Assembly: GCA_039934375.1 (NCBI GenBank) | Contig: JBDTMH010000266.1 | Location: 1-5,911 of the forward strand | DNA from: CAISIP01 sp039934375 | Lineage (GTDB): Bacteria; Pseudomonadota; Gammaproteobacteria; Burkholderiales; Burkholderiaceae_C | Length of the DNA stretch: 5,911 nt | Direction: 5' to 3' | Part shown: positions 1 through 5,262 of the stretch, piece after piece | Position numbering within the stretch: position 1 is the stretch's first letter | Layout of the letters: the number at the start of each line of letters is the position of its first letter | Position numbers and translations under genes: made by a program | The notes under the pieces: model-generated | Told to the model about the DNA's origin: nothing | Seen by the model: the letters and a program-made list of their open reading frames with translations, nothing else | Database searches by the model: none

Positions 1-1
1 G

Positions 2-46
2 CACCTGTGCGGATTGATGGTCGACGAAGGCGACGGCGTGAAATAG
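2..46 (+). CDS. Possible C-terminal end of an upstream gene (partial)
   Basis: The frame entering from the left edge reads HLCGLMVDEGDGVK and stops at TAG (44-46). Third codon positions are mostly G or C, as in the real genes here, so this may be the last 14 codons of a gene upstream of the permease. A metal-responsive regulator would fit the neighbourhood. The piece is too short to assign to a family, and it could equally be non-coding. Confidence 0.22.
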   Translation, partial: HLCGLMVDEGDGVK

Positions 47-235
47 GCTCATGGCGCAAGTATCCGGTTGCCGGATCGTCCGGTCTGTGCGGCGCCAGAC
101 GGACGCGAGTGGCTGGCCGTGGCGCACCGGACCGGACCGGCGTCACCGGCTCGAGCGAAAGGAGGCCCTGCACGCTTGCATTGAGCGCTGCCGCACCGAC
201 CGAAGCCTTCCTGCGAGCGTATAGGTCTAAACGAT

Positions 236-240
236 GGAGG
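236..240 (+). promoter_or_regulatory. Ribosome binding site deciding the permease start
   Basis: GGAGG at 236-240 lies 8 nt before the ATG at 249, which is ideal Shine-Dalgarno spacing. It overlaps the alternative in-frame ATG at 234, which has no site of its own at a usable distance. This favours 249 as the true start, five codons shorter than the longest open frame. Confidence 0.7.
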
Positions 241-248
241 CCGTGGAA

Positions 249-1286
249 ATGTCCGAACTCGCCCTGACCCTGCCGCGCCGCAATCCGCGCGCCTTTCTGA
301 TGCTGGCTGCAATCGGCTGGCTGTTGCTGTACCTGGGCTTGCAGCCTGCCGCGCAGGCGCTGGTGCACGCGTTGCCGGTCGATCCAGCCAGCCATCTCGG
401 CGGTGCGCTGGAGTTTTTCTGCTACGACACGCCCAAGGTGCTGCTCCTGCTGACCGGCATCGTGTTCGTGATGGGGATGGTCAACTCCTACTTCACCGCC
501 GAACGCACCCGCGCTCTGCTGGCCGGGCGCACCGAGGGCGTGGCCAATGTGATGGCTGCCGGCCTGGGCATCGTCACGCCATTCTGCAGTTGCTCGGCAG
601 TGCCTCTGTTCATCGGTTTCGTCAAGGCCGGCGTGCCGCTCGGTGTCACCTTCTCGTTCCTGATTTCCGCGCCCATGGTCAACGAGGTGGCGCTGACGCT
701 GCTGCTTGCCCTATTCGGCTGGAAGATCGCGATGCTGTACCTGGGCCTGGGATTGAGTGTGGCCATCGTCGCCGGCTGGATCATCGGCCGGCTGAAGATG
801 GAGTCGTACCTGGAGGACTGGGTCCGCGAGATGCCCAAGGCCCAGGCGAACGCCGCAAACGCCGGCATGCCGCTCGCGGAGCGCATCACGGCGGGGTTTG
901 CCAGCGTGCGCGATATCGTGGGCAAGGTATGGCCGTACATCCTGGGCGGCATCGCCGTGGGCGCGCTGATCCACGGTTACGTGCCACAGGATTTCATGGC
1001 CAGCTTCATGGGCAGGGAGGCGTGGTGGTCGGTGCCGCTGGCGGTGCTGCTGGGCATCCCGATGTACACCAACGCAGCCGGCGTCATCCCCATCGTGCAG
1101 GCGCTGCTGACCAAGGGCGCTGCACTGGGCACCGTGCTGGCATTCATGATGAGCGTGATCGCGCTGTCACTGCCCGAGATGATCATCCTGCGCAAGGTGC
1201 TGAAGCTGCGGCTGATCGCCACCTTTGCCGGCGTGGTCGGCGCGGGCATCCTGCTCGTGGGTTACGTGTTCAACGCGGTGCTGTGA
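249..1286 (+). CDS. ArsP/DUF318-family permease
   Basis: A 345-residue polytopic inner-membrane protein of the PF03773 permease family, which includes the organoarsenical exporter ArsP and many permeases of unknown substrate. Several hydrophobic helices are visible, at about residues 15-35, 62-80, 96-118, 126-153, 155-175, 224-242 and 260-340. The hallmark TPFCSCS lies at about residues 110-116 with Cys113 and Cys115. Cys58 (EFFCYDTP) is the only other cysteine, so all three could form a thiol site for a thiophilic metalloid. The family-typical SFLISAPMVNEV and PMYTNAAGVIPI segments are present. A charged loop of about 45 residues (RLKMESYLEDW onward) separates the two helical halves. The start is set by GGAGG 8 nt upstream; an in-frame ATG at 234 is the alternative. 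It leads a five-gene cluster. Family assignment is firm; the substrate (arsenical, other metal or small thiol-reactive compound) is inferred from context. Confidence 0.92.
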   Translation: MSELALTLPRRNPRAFLMLAAIGWLLLYLGLQPAAQALVHALPVDPASHLGGALEFFCYDTPKVLLLLTGIVFVMGMVNSYFTAERTRALLAGRTEGVANVMAAGLGIVTPFCSCSAVPLFIGFVKAGVPLGVTFSFLISAPMVNEVALTLLLALFGWKIAMLYLGLGLSVAIVAGWIIGRLKMESYLEDWVREMPKAQANAANAGMPLAERITAGFASVRDIVGKVWPYILGGIAVGALIHGYVPQDFMASFMGREAWWSVPLAVLLGIPMYTNAAGVIPIVQALLTKGAALGTVLAFMMSVIALSLPEMIILRKVLKLRLIATFAGVVGAGILLVGYVFNAVL

Positions 1287-1329
1287 GCACTGAACTTCAA
1301 GACCCAGGACTTTTCAACAGAAGACTCCC

Positions 1330-1641
1330 ATGACCGTCAACCGCGCCGTCACCATCTTCCCCGGCTTCATGATCATGCTCGGCCTTGCGCCGGCGCACTT
1401 CACCGGCCGGATCGACTTGTCCAGGCCGAGTTGGCTGGGGTTCACCGCCTTCGTCGGCGCAATTCTGTTCCCGATGGACCGCTGGCGCTGCACGCACATG
1501 AAGAAGGCCGTCGACGACGGTGTGGACGGGCGCGCCGCCGTCAAGAACTGCAACGCTCAAACCTTCATGCGGCTGCTCGGCGCCGCCGAGCCGATGCCCG
1601 GCAACGCCCGCCGCTCCGGCCTCGAACTCGACCGCGCGTGA
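1330..1641 (+). CDS. Small membrane protein, DUF2892-like N-terminus with atypical tail
   Basis: A 103-residue protein whose first 50 residues resemble the DUF2892/YgaP-type transmembrane domain: MTVNRAV, a first hydrophobic stretch (about residues 8-22), a GRIDLSRPSW linker, then GFTAFVGAIL as a second helix. In the family this pair of helices is normally followed by a phenylalanine/cysteine-proline motif and a short lysine-rich end. Here the segment reads PMDRWRCTHMKKA instead, then runs into about 43 hydrophilic residues with Cys74 that I do not recognise. Codon third positions stay GC-rich to the stop, so the tail looks translated. The ribosome site is weak (AGAAGA at 1319-1324). It sits 43 nt after the permease and 23 nt before the thioredoxin-like gene. 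DUF2892 proteins often neighbour sulfur and metal redox genes, but their biochemical role is unclear. The domain call is moderate; no function is assigned. Confidence 0.68.
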   Translation: MTVNRAVTIFPGFMIMLGLAPAHFTGRIDLSRPSWLGFTAFVGAILFPMDRWRCTHMKKAVDDGVDGRAAVKNCNAQTFMRLLGAAEPMPGNARRSGLELDRA

Positions 1642-1650
1642 CCCCGCTCA

Positions 1651-1655
1651 AGGAG
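1651..1655 (+). promoter_or_regulatory. Ribosome binding site of the thioredoxin-like gene
   Basis: AGGAG at 1651-1655 lies 9 nt before the ATG at 1665. It settles the start of the short redox protein, although the same frame stays open much further upstream. Confidence 0.75.
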
Positions 1656-1664
1656 AACTCCACC

Positions 1665-1901
1665 ATGGAAATCAAAGTACTCGGCACCGGCTGCGCCAAA
1701 TGCAGGAGCACCATCGCACTCATCGAACAGGTCGCCGAGGCCAAGGGCTTGAACGTCAACCTGATCAAGGTGGAAGAGCTGCGCGAGATCATGGGCTACG
1801 GCGTGATGAGCATGCCCGGGGTGGTGATCGACGGAAAGGTGGTCCATGCCGGCGGCGTGCCCGGCCGCGACAAGATCGAGCAATGGCTGGGCACCGCCTG
1901 A
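1665..1901 (+). CDS. Small thioredoxin-fold (redox-active disulfide) protein
   Basis: A 78-residue cytoplasmic protein of the thioredoxin_3/redox-active disulfide type (PF13192, the MTH895-like group), much shorter than classical thioredoxin (about 108 residues). Visible features are the first strand MEIKVLGTG, the active site C10-A-K-C13, helix 1, a second strand NVNLIKV, and the cis-proline loop SMPGVVIDGK with Pro51. The end is GRDKIEQWL, the family-typical last helix. The two cysteines can cycle between dithiol and disulfide. Members of this group are commonly encoded next to PF03773 permeases, as here with one small gene between them. That supports a role in reducing or handing over the permease substrate, although this has not been shown for this protein. 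The start is fixed by AGGAG. The fold and active site are confident; the partner and substrate are inferred. Confidence 0.92.
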   Translation: MEIKVLGTGCAKCRSTIALIEQVAEAKGLNVNLIKVEELREIMGYGVMSMPGVVIDGKVVHAGGVPGRDKIEQWLGTA

Positions 1902-1925
1902 AGAAAACACGGAAGGCGGCCATTC

Positions 1926-2330
1926 ATGCATCCGCAAGACCATGGGACCATGGCCCACTGCACGGACGCGCAGATCGTGCTCGACACCGATCTGGCCGGT
2001 CGGCGTGACAGCTTCAATCAGGCCGAGTTGCTGCTGGCGGCCGTTTCGACATGCATCGTCAAGGGCATCGAGCGCGTCACGCCGTTGCTGAAGTTCCAGC
2101 TGCGCAGCGTGACGGTGCAGGTGCACGGCGTGCGTCAGGACGCAACGCCGAAGCTGGAATCGATCGGCTACGAGATCATCGTCGATACCGACGAGGACGA
2201 GCGGCGGCTTGCACTGCTGCACGACAACGTGAAGAAGTTCGGTACCGCGTTCAACACGGTGGCGCCCGGGACCGACCTGAGCGGCGTGCCGCGCCGGCTG
2301 AACCCCGACGATCGGGAGTCCACGCAGTGA
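1926..2330 (+). CDS. OsmC-like family protein with one conserved cysteine
   Basis: A 134-residue OsmC-like protein. The central helix AELLLAAVSTCIVKGIERV carries the family glutamate (Glu34) and the first peroxidatic-type cysteine (Cys43). The beta strands SVTVQVHGV and YEIIVDTD follow, then a second helix NVKKFGTAFNTV and the end GTDLSGVPRRL. Classical OsmC/Ohr hydroperoxide reductases have a second cysteine in that second helix. Here the position is occupied by the KKFGT sequence, so a two-cysteine peroxidase cycle is unlikely. The only other cysteine is Cys12, near the N-terminus (MAHCTD). The start at 1926 has GGAAGG (1911-1916) 9 nt upstream. It follows the thioredoxin-like gene by 24 nt and its stop overlaps the CDF start. 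A role in thiol or persulfide handling or oxidative protection alongside metal efflux is plausible but unproven. Confidence 0.85.
   Translation: MHPQDHGTMAHCTDAQIVLDTDLAGRRDSFNQAELLLAAVSTCIVKGIERVTPLLKFQLRSVTVQVHGVRQDATPKLESIGYEIIVDTDEDERRLALLHDNVKKFGTAFNTVAPGTDLSGVPRRLNPDDRESTQ
2314..2318 (+). promoter_or_regulatory. Ribosome binding site of the CDF gene, inside osmC-like CDS
   Basis: GGGAG at 2314-2318 lies 8 nt before the GTG at 2327 and supports this non-ATG start. It lies within the last codons of the OsmC-like gene, consistent with translational coupling. Confidence 0.65.
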
Positions 2331-3247
2331 GTGCAGGACACGATCATGGGCACGACCACGCCCCCGCCAACGTCAATGCCGCCTTCGCCATCGGGATCAG
2401 CCTGAACATCGTGTTCGTCCTGGTGGAGGCCTTCTACGGCTGGAAGATCAACTCACTGGCATTGCTGGCCGACGCCGGCCACAACCTGAGCGACGTCGCT
2501 GGTCTGGTGTTGGCCTGGGGCGGCGCACTGGCCGGCAGGCTGCGGTCCGACGCGCGGCATACCTATGGCTGGAAACGCGGGTCGATCCTGGCGGCATTTG
2601 CGAATGCACTGTTGCTGCTGGTGGCAATGGGTTCGCTGGCCTGGGAGGCGGCGCACCGCCTGCAGTCGCCCGAAGTCACCGAGGGCTGGACGATCATCGC
2701 GGTGGCCGGCGTTGGCATCGTCATCAATACCGCCACGGCCCTGCTGTTCATGCGCGGGCGTGACAGCGACCTCAACATCCGCGGCGCCTACCTGCACATG
2801 GCGGCCGACGCGCTGGTGTCGCTAGGCGTGGTGATCGGCGGCGCGCTGTATCTCTGGAAGGGCTATCCATGGATCGACCCGGCGATGAGCCTGCTCATCG
2901 CGGCGGTGATCGTGGTCGGTACCTGGAACCTGTTCAGGCAGTCCCTGCACCTGCTTTTCGACGGCGTGCCGGAGAGCATCGATCTTGCAGCCGTGCGCCA
3001 GCTACTGCTTGGCCTGCCCGGTGTGAGCGAGGTACACGATCTGCATGTCTGGGCCATGGGCACTTCGCAGAACGCACTGACGGCGCACCTCGTTCTCACC
3101 GACGAAGGCGCCGACCTTGCTGCCGTGTTGCGCGGAGCGGAGCATGAACTGCACGAGCACTTCGAAATCCGCCATGCGACCTTGCAACTCGAGACGCCGG
3201 CCTACGCCCGGCAGTGTGGTTTGCGCGCAGAACGTCGTTGTGCGTGA
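2327..3247 (+). CDS. Cation diffusion facilitator (ZitB/CzcD-like) metal exporter
   Basis: A 306-residue inner-membrane proton-coupled efflux protein for divalent metal such as zinc, cobalt or cadmium. The N-terminus has a short histidine-rich metal-binding stretch (HDHGHDH, residues 5-11). Six transmembrane helices follow. The intramembrane metal site is visible as H52-x3-D56 in helix 2 (ADAGHNLSD) and H157-x3-D161 in helix 5 (LHMAAD), the His/Asp arrangement of ZitB/CzcD/ZnT zinc transporters. The cytoplasmic C-terminal domain contains GVSEVHDLHVWAMG, typical of the family. The length is normal for ZitB-type proteins. The GTG start gives a 4-nt GTGA overlap with the preceding stop and has its own GGGAG. 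The frame remains open far upstream, but that part lies over the OsmC-like gene and has no family similarity. It is the last gene of the cluster. Family is very confident; the exact metal is not determinable. Confidence 0.94.
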   Translation: MSAGHDHGHDHAPANVNAAFAIGISLNIVFVLVEAFYGWKINSLALLADAGHNLSDVAGLVLAWGGALAGRLRSDARHTYGWKRGSILAAFANALLLLVAMGSLAWEAAHRLQSPEVTEGWTIIAVAGVGIVINTATALLFMRGRDSDLNIRGAYLHMAADALVSLGVVIGGALYLWKGYPWIDPAMSLLIAAVIVVGTWNLFRQSLHLLFDGVPESIDLAAVRQLLLGLPGVSEVHDLHVWAMGTSQNALTAHLVLTDEGADLAAVLRGAEHELHEHFEIRHATLQLETPAYARQCGLRAERRCA

Positions 3248-3633
3248 TCCGATGCGCTTCAGTACCGGCGCTGCAGGCGAAACTCGTTGTTGCCGTCAGT
3301 CCGCTGGCGATGCGCAAGGAGGGCATGACATGACCTGGTCGCTGGATGGCGCGGGCGAACGAGAAACAGAGCGGCCAGGGCAGGGCGTGATCGTTGGAGA
3401 TCGTGCTCGGGACATGCATGGCGTTCAGGCGGCTGCTGGCCAGCTCGCTCGCCACGGGCCGGCGCGCGGTGATAGGCTCGCTCGAAAACATGGAAGCCAT
3501 GATGGCAGGCCAGTCGTGAACTGGCGTCCATGGGTTTTCGAGGCTGCCGCCAGACTGTCCGGCATGGAGCTGCACGAGGCGGGGCCGGCGCGATGCGATA
3601 TTGAGGATGCGTCGCCGATGAAATCGTGACCCG
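3248..3633. other. Intergenic region between CDF and SOUL genes
   Basis: No intact gene is supported over these 386 bases. Both strands happen to be open in one frame for more than 500 bases, but neither translation resembles a known family apart from the aldolase relic on the minus strand. The stretch 3481-3633 shows nothing I recognise. The SOUL gene has no strong ribosome site here, and an in-frame TGA at 3619-3621 prevents an earlier start for it. Confidence 0.6.
3259..3480 (-). pseudogene. Remnant of class I fructose-bisphosphate aldolase C-terminus
   Basis: Reading the minus strand from about 3456 downwards gives SELASSRLNAMH, then about 10 residues on LPWPLCFSFARAIQ. These match, in order and with plausible spacing, the class I aldolase segments that follow the SGGQS motif (ELAS..LNAMN) and the LPWPLSFSFARAIQ helix. 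The family then has an AL..W segment, which is missing. A different frame continues as HALLAHRQRTDGNNEFRLQRRY and stops near 3259, resembling the family's final ALLHRA..N......Y region, so a frameshift of one or two bases is likely near 3320-3350. The SGGQ motif itself is degraded. The rest of the enzyme (about 250 residues) is absent, as the next gene starts at 3634 on the other strand. Aldolase would act in glycolysis/gluconeogenesis; this piece cannot. Similarity was judged by eye. Confidence 0.55.
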
Positions 3634-4296
3634 ATGAAACTCCGTCTGTCGACCAAGCATCGCCGTCTTCACCTGACGGTCGCTATTGCCGTTCTCTTGA
3701 TATTCGCATTGACCACTTTCGCCATGCCCGGTCACGCCACGGAAGAGCCCGAGTACCAGGTCGTTCGCGAGCTAGCGGAGATCGAGGTGCGCCAATACGC
3801 CGCCTATACCGTCGCCGAGGTCGTGGTGGCCGGCCCGGCGGACAAAGCGGGCAGCCAGGCGTTCCCGATCCTGGCGGGCTACATCTTCGGCAGGAACAAG
3901 GGCGAGCGGAAGTTCGCGATGACCGCGCCGGTGACGCAGGCGGCGGCCCCGGTGAAGCTGGAGATGACGGCGCCGGTCACGCAGAGCGCTGCGTCCGGCG
4001 GCTTCGTCGTGCAGTTCGTGCTGCCCAGGGGCGTGACGGTGGCCAATGCGCCCGAACCCCTGGATGCGCGCGTTCATCTGCGCGAGGTGGTGCCGGCGCA
4101 AGTGGCCGTCATCCGTTACTCGGGCTTCTGGTCGCAGTCGAACTACGACGAACATCTGGCCAGGTTGCAGGTGGCGTTGCGCGCAGCCGACCTGGCGTGG
4201 ATGGGCGAGCCCGTGTATGCGCGCTACAACGCGCCGTTCACGCCCTGGTTCATGCGTCGCAACGAGATCTGGCTACATCTGGCGCAGACCCGCTGA
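3634..4296 (+). CDS. Exported SOUL-family heme-binding protein
   Basis: A 220-residue protein of the SOUL/HBP heme-binding family (PF04832). The N-terminus is a signal peptide: basic residues KHRR, a hydrophobic core at about residues 13-30 (LTVAIAVLLIFALTTFA), and a likely cleavage after GHA near residue 35. This predicts a periplasmic location. The SOUL domain follows from about residue 40: YQVVRELAEIEVRQY, then GYIFGRNKGERKFAMTAPVTQ-type sequence at about 82-102, the family hallmark. A second copy of MTAPVTQ lies at 111-117. The domain ends with AVIRYSGFWSQSNY, PVYARYNAPFTPWFMRRNEIWL. The length is normal. An in-frame TGA at 3619-3621 excludes a longer start; no good Shine-Dalgarno is seen. 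Family members bind heme or porphyrin, but the bacterial role is poorly known. It appears to be its own transcription unit, 386 bases from the CDF gene. Confidence 0.9.
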   Translation: MKLRLSTKHRRLHLTVAIAVLLIFALTTFAMPGHATEEPEYQVVRELAEIEVRQYAAYTVAEVVVAGPADKAGSQAFPILAGYIFGRNKGERKFAMTAPVTQAAAPVKLEMTAPVTQSAASGGFVVQFVLPRGVTVANAPEPLDARVHLREVVPAQVAVIRYSGFWSQSNYDEHLARLQVALRAADLAWMGEPVYARYNAPFTPWFMRRNEIWLHLAQTR

Positions 4297-4332
4297 TCGG
4301 TCAAGCCTGGCCGCGGCGCGGCGGCTCTCAGT

Positions 4333-4344
4333 CTGGCCGGCCAG
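4333..4344. repeat. 12-bp palindrome CTGGCCGGCCAG
   Basis: A perfect 12-bp palindrome 37 bases after the SOUL stop, in a GC-rich tract. There is no T-run, so an intrinsic terminator is not supported. It may be chance in GC-rich DNA. Confidence 0.25.
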
Positions 4345-4405
4345 TGTTCGTTGCCGCACAGTCCGGGGCGCTTCATGCGGATAGCGTGAACTGCCGAGTA
4401 CGCGG

Positions 4406-4417
4406 TCAACGCGTTGA
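4406..4417. promoter_or_regulatory. Possible operator: palindrome TCAACGCGTTGA
   Basis: A perfect 12-bp palindrome, extendable to 16 bp with one mismatched pair (4404-4419). It is centred about 48 bases before the start of the 152-residue gene. Its position and mixed base composition would fit a dimeric repressor site, for example autoregulation. No clear -35/-10 pair could be identified, so this remains a candidate. Confidence 0.3.
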
Positions 4418-4459
4418 TCGACGTCCCAGCCGCTCTTCGCCCGACACGCGGACACACCC

Positions 4460-4918
4460 ATGACAAACGACACCCCCAGCACACGCGGATTCGTCACCCT
4501 GCTGGAAGCCTTCCGCACCAGCGGCGGAACGGCGCCGGATGACATCGTCGGCGGCCTGCTGGCGGATCACCATGCCGGCGATGCGGTCAGCCTCGCCAAG
4601 CTCGTCCATTCCGGCCAGGTGTTCGGCTTCGAATGGTGCGCAAGCCTGTGGATACCGATGTTCCAGTTCAACGCGGTAGATCTGGCGATTGCGGCAGCTC
4701 CGCGGGTCGTCAGGGCACAACTGCCCGAAATCTGGTCGGGCTGGACGGTGGCCATGTGGTTTGCCATGCCCAATGCGCGACTGCAGGGCGACCGGCCTGT
4801 CGACTGCCTGACAAGCGACTTCGCCGCTGTCTTGCAGGCCGCGCAGGCTTCGCAGTCGGCAGAAAGCGGAGTCCTCGTTCCGTTGCTGCGAGTGCAGGAG
4901 CTTGCAGCGCACGCATGA
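4460..4918 (+). CDS. Hypothetical protein with MbcA/ParS-like C-terminal segment
   Basis: A 152-residue soluble protein that I cannot name. The N-terminal 35 residues form a probable helix (FVTLLEAFRTSGG) followed by DDIVGGLLADH. The middle, FGFEWCASLWIPMFQFN (residues 56-71), resembles the 'WIPMFQF' block I recall from proteobacterial hypothetical proteins. The segment at about 95-130 (WTVAMWFAMPNARLQGDRPVDCLTSDF and the helix after it) has the pattern W-F-x-x-PN-x-x-L-x-G-x-RPVD-x-L. This is loosely like the toxin-binding C-terminal domain of Xre/MbcA/ParS antitoxins. No HTH is evident and no RES-type toxin gene follows. The ATG has no strong ribosome site, but third positions are GC-rich throughout, and the minus-strand alternative shows no family similarity. 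It could be an orphan antitoxin-like regulator; this is a weak inference. Confidence 0.75.
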   Translation: MTNDTPSTRGFVTLLEAFRTSGGTAPDDIVGGLLADHHAGDAVSLAKLVHSGQVFGFEWCASLWIPMFQFNAVDLAIAAAPRVVRAQLPEIWSGWTVAMWFAMPNARLQGDRPVDCLTSDFAAVLQAAQASQSAESGVLVPLLRVQELAAHA

Positions 4919-4939
4919 GACGAGGAATGCGCCAGATGC

Positions 4940-4972
4940 ATCCACGCGACCAGCGTTGATGTGGATCGCTGG
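4940..4972. other. Overlapping inverted repeats after the 152-residue gene
   Basis: ATCCAC (4940-4945) pairs with GTGGAT (4961-4966), and CCAGCG (4950-4955) pairs with CGCTGG (4967-4972). The two hairpins are mutually exclusive. They lie 22 bases past the stop and could slow or end transcription, but no T-tract follows, so a rho-independent terminator is not established. Confidence 0.3.
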
Positions 4973-5164
4973 ACGATTGGTCGCCGCGCGCTTGGCTGGG
5001 GCCCGGTTTGCAGCAAGCGTATGCCGTGGTCAGTGCCGGCGTTGCGGTTGTGGTGGACGCCAAGGGGTTGGGCTGCCTCGCCGCCCGCGAGAAGCCGGCC
5101 TCGCGCAGGGGCGCCAGGCTCTTTACCCGGTACGTCCAGTTATTCGATTCTGCTGCGCCGAGAC

Positions 5165-5201
5165 TTGGTCCAACAAGCGTGTACCAAATGTTGGCCAACA
5201 A
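5165..5201. repeat. Paired TTGG(T)CCAACAA elements with a 12-bp palindrome
   Basis: TTGGTCCAACAA (5165-5176) and TTGGCCAACAA (5191-5201) are near-identical direct repeats, 26 bases from start to start. The second sits in the perfect palindrome TGTTGGCCAACA (5189-5200), and each copy is itself near-palindromic. The AT-rich make-up stands out from its surroundings. It could be a protein-binding site or a mobile-element edge; no adjacent gene explains it. Confidence 0.4.
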
Positions 5202-5262
5202 ATTGCGCGCGTGTTGTTGCCTCGTTGGAAGTTCGTGTCGCCAAGCTGCGCCTGAGTTGCAG

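Larger units (their letters stand above)
4919..5262. other. Non-coding gap between convergent genes
   Basis: These 344 bases separate the plus-strand 152-residue gene from the minus-strand toxin relic. Long open frames exist on both strands but translate to sequences without recognisable domains and with erratic codon use, so I annotate none. The left part carries short inverted repeats (4940-4972). The right part (5165-5201) carries a repeated TTGG(T)CCAACAA element. No transposase, integrase or tRNA was seen. Confidence 0.5.

Noticed and set aside
62..76. Inverted repeat ATCCGG-TTG-CCGGAT as a terminator of an upstream gene
   Set aside because: The stem is only 6 bp and no T-run follows. 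CCGG motifs recur by chance in this GC-rich stretch.
181..226. TTGAGC and TATAGG as a promoter for the permease operon
   Set aside because: The boxes are 34 bases apart, twice the usual spacing. No better pair was found, so no promoter is annotated.
7..267. 86-residue plus-strand frame before the permease
   Set aside because: It is arginine-rich with no ribosome site, overlaps the permease start and has no family pattern.
590..1333. Long plus-strand open frame inside the permease gene
   Set aside because: It is arginine- and histidine-rich with no family similarity, and it lies in the shifted frame of a clearly real membrane protein. It is a high-GC shadow.
1557..2222. 221-residue minus-strand open frame across the thioredoxin and OsmC-like genes
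   Set aside because: Both plus-strand genes have family motifs and ribosome sites, while this translation has none. It is antisense to good coding sequence.
3117..3629. 170-residue plus-strand frame ending just before the SOUL gene
   Set aside because: It starts inside the CDF gene in the wrong frame. Its downstream part has no recognisable domain and lies opposite the aldolase relic, so its openness is likely inherited from the antisense gene.
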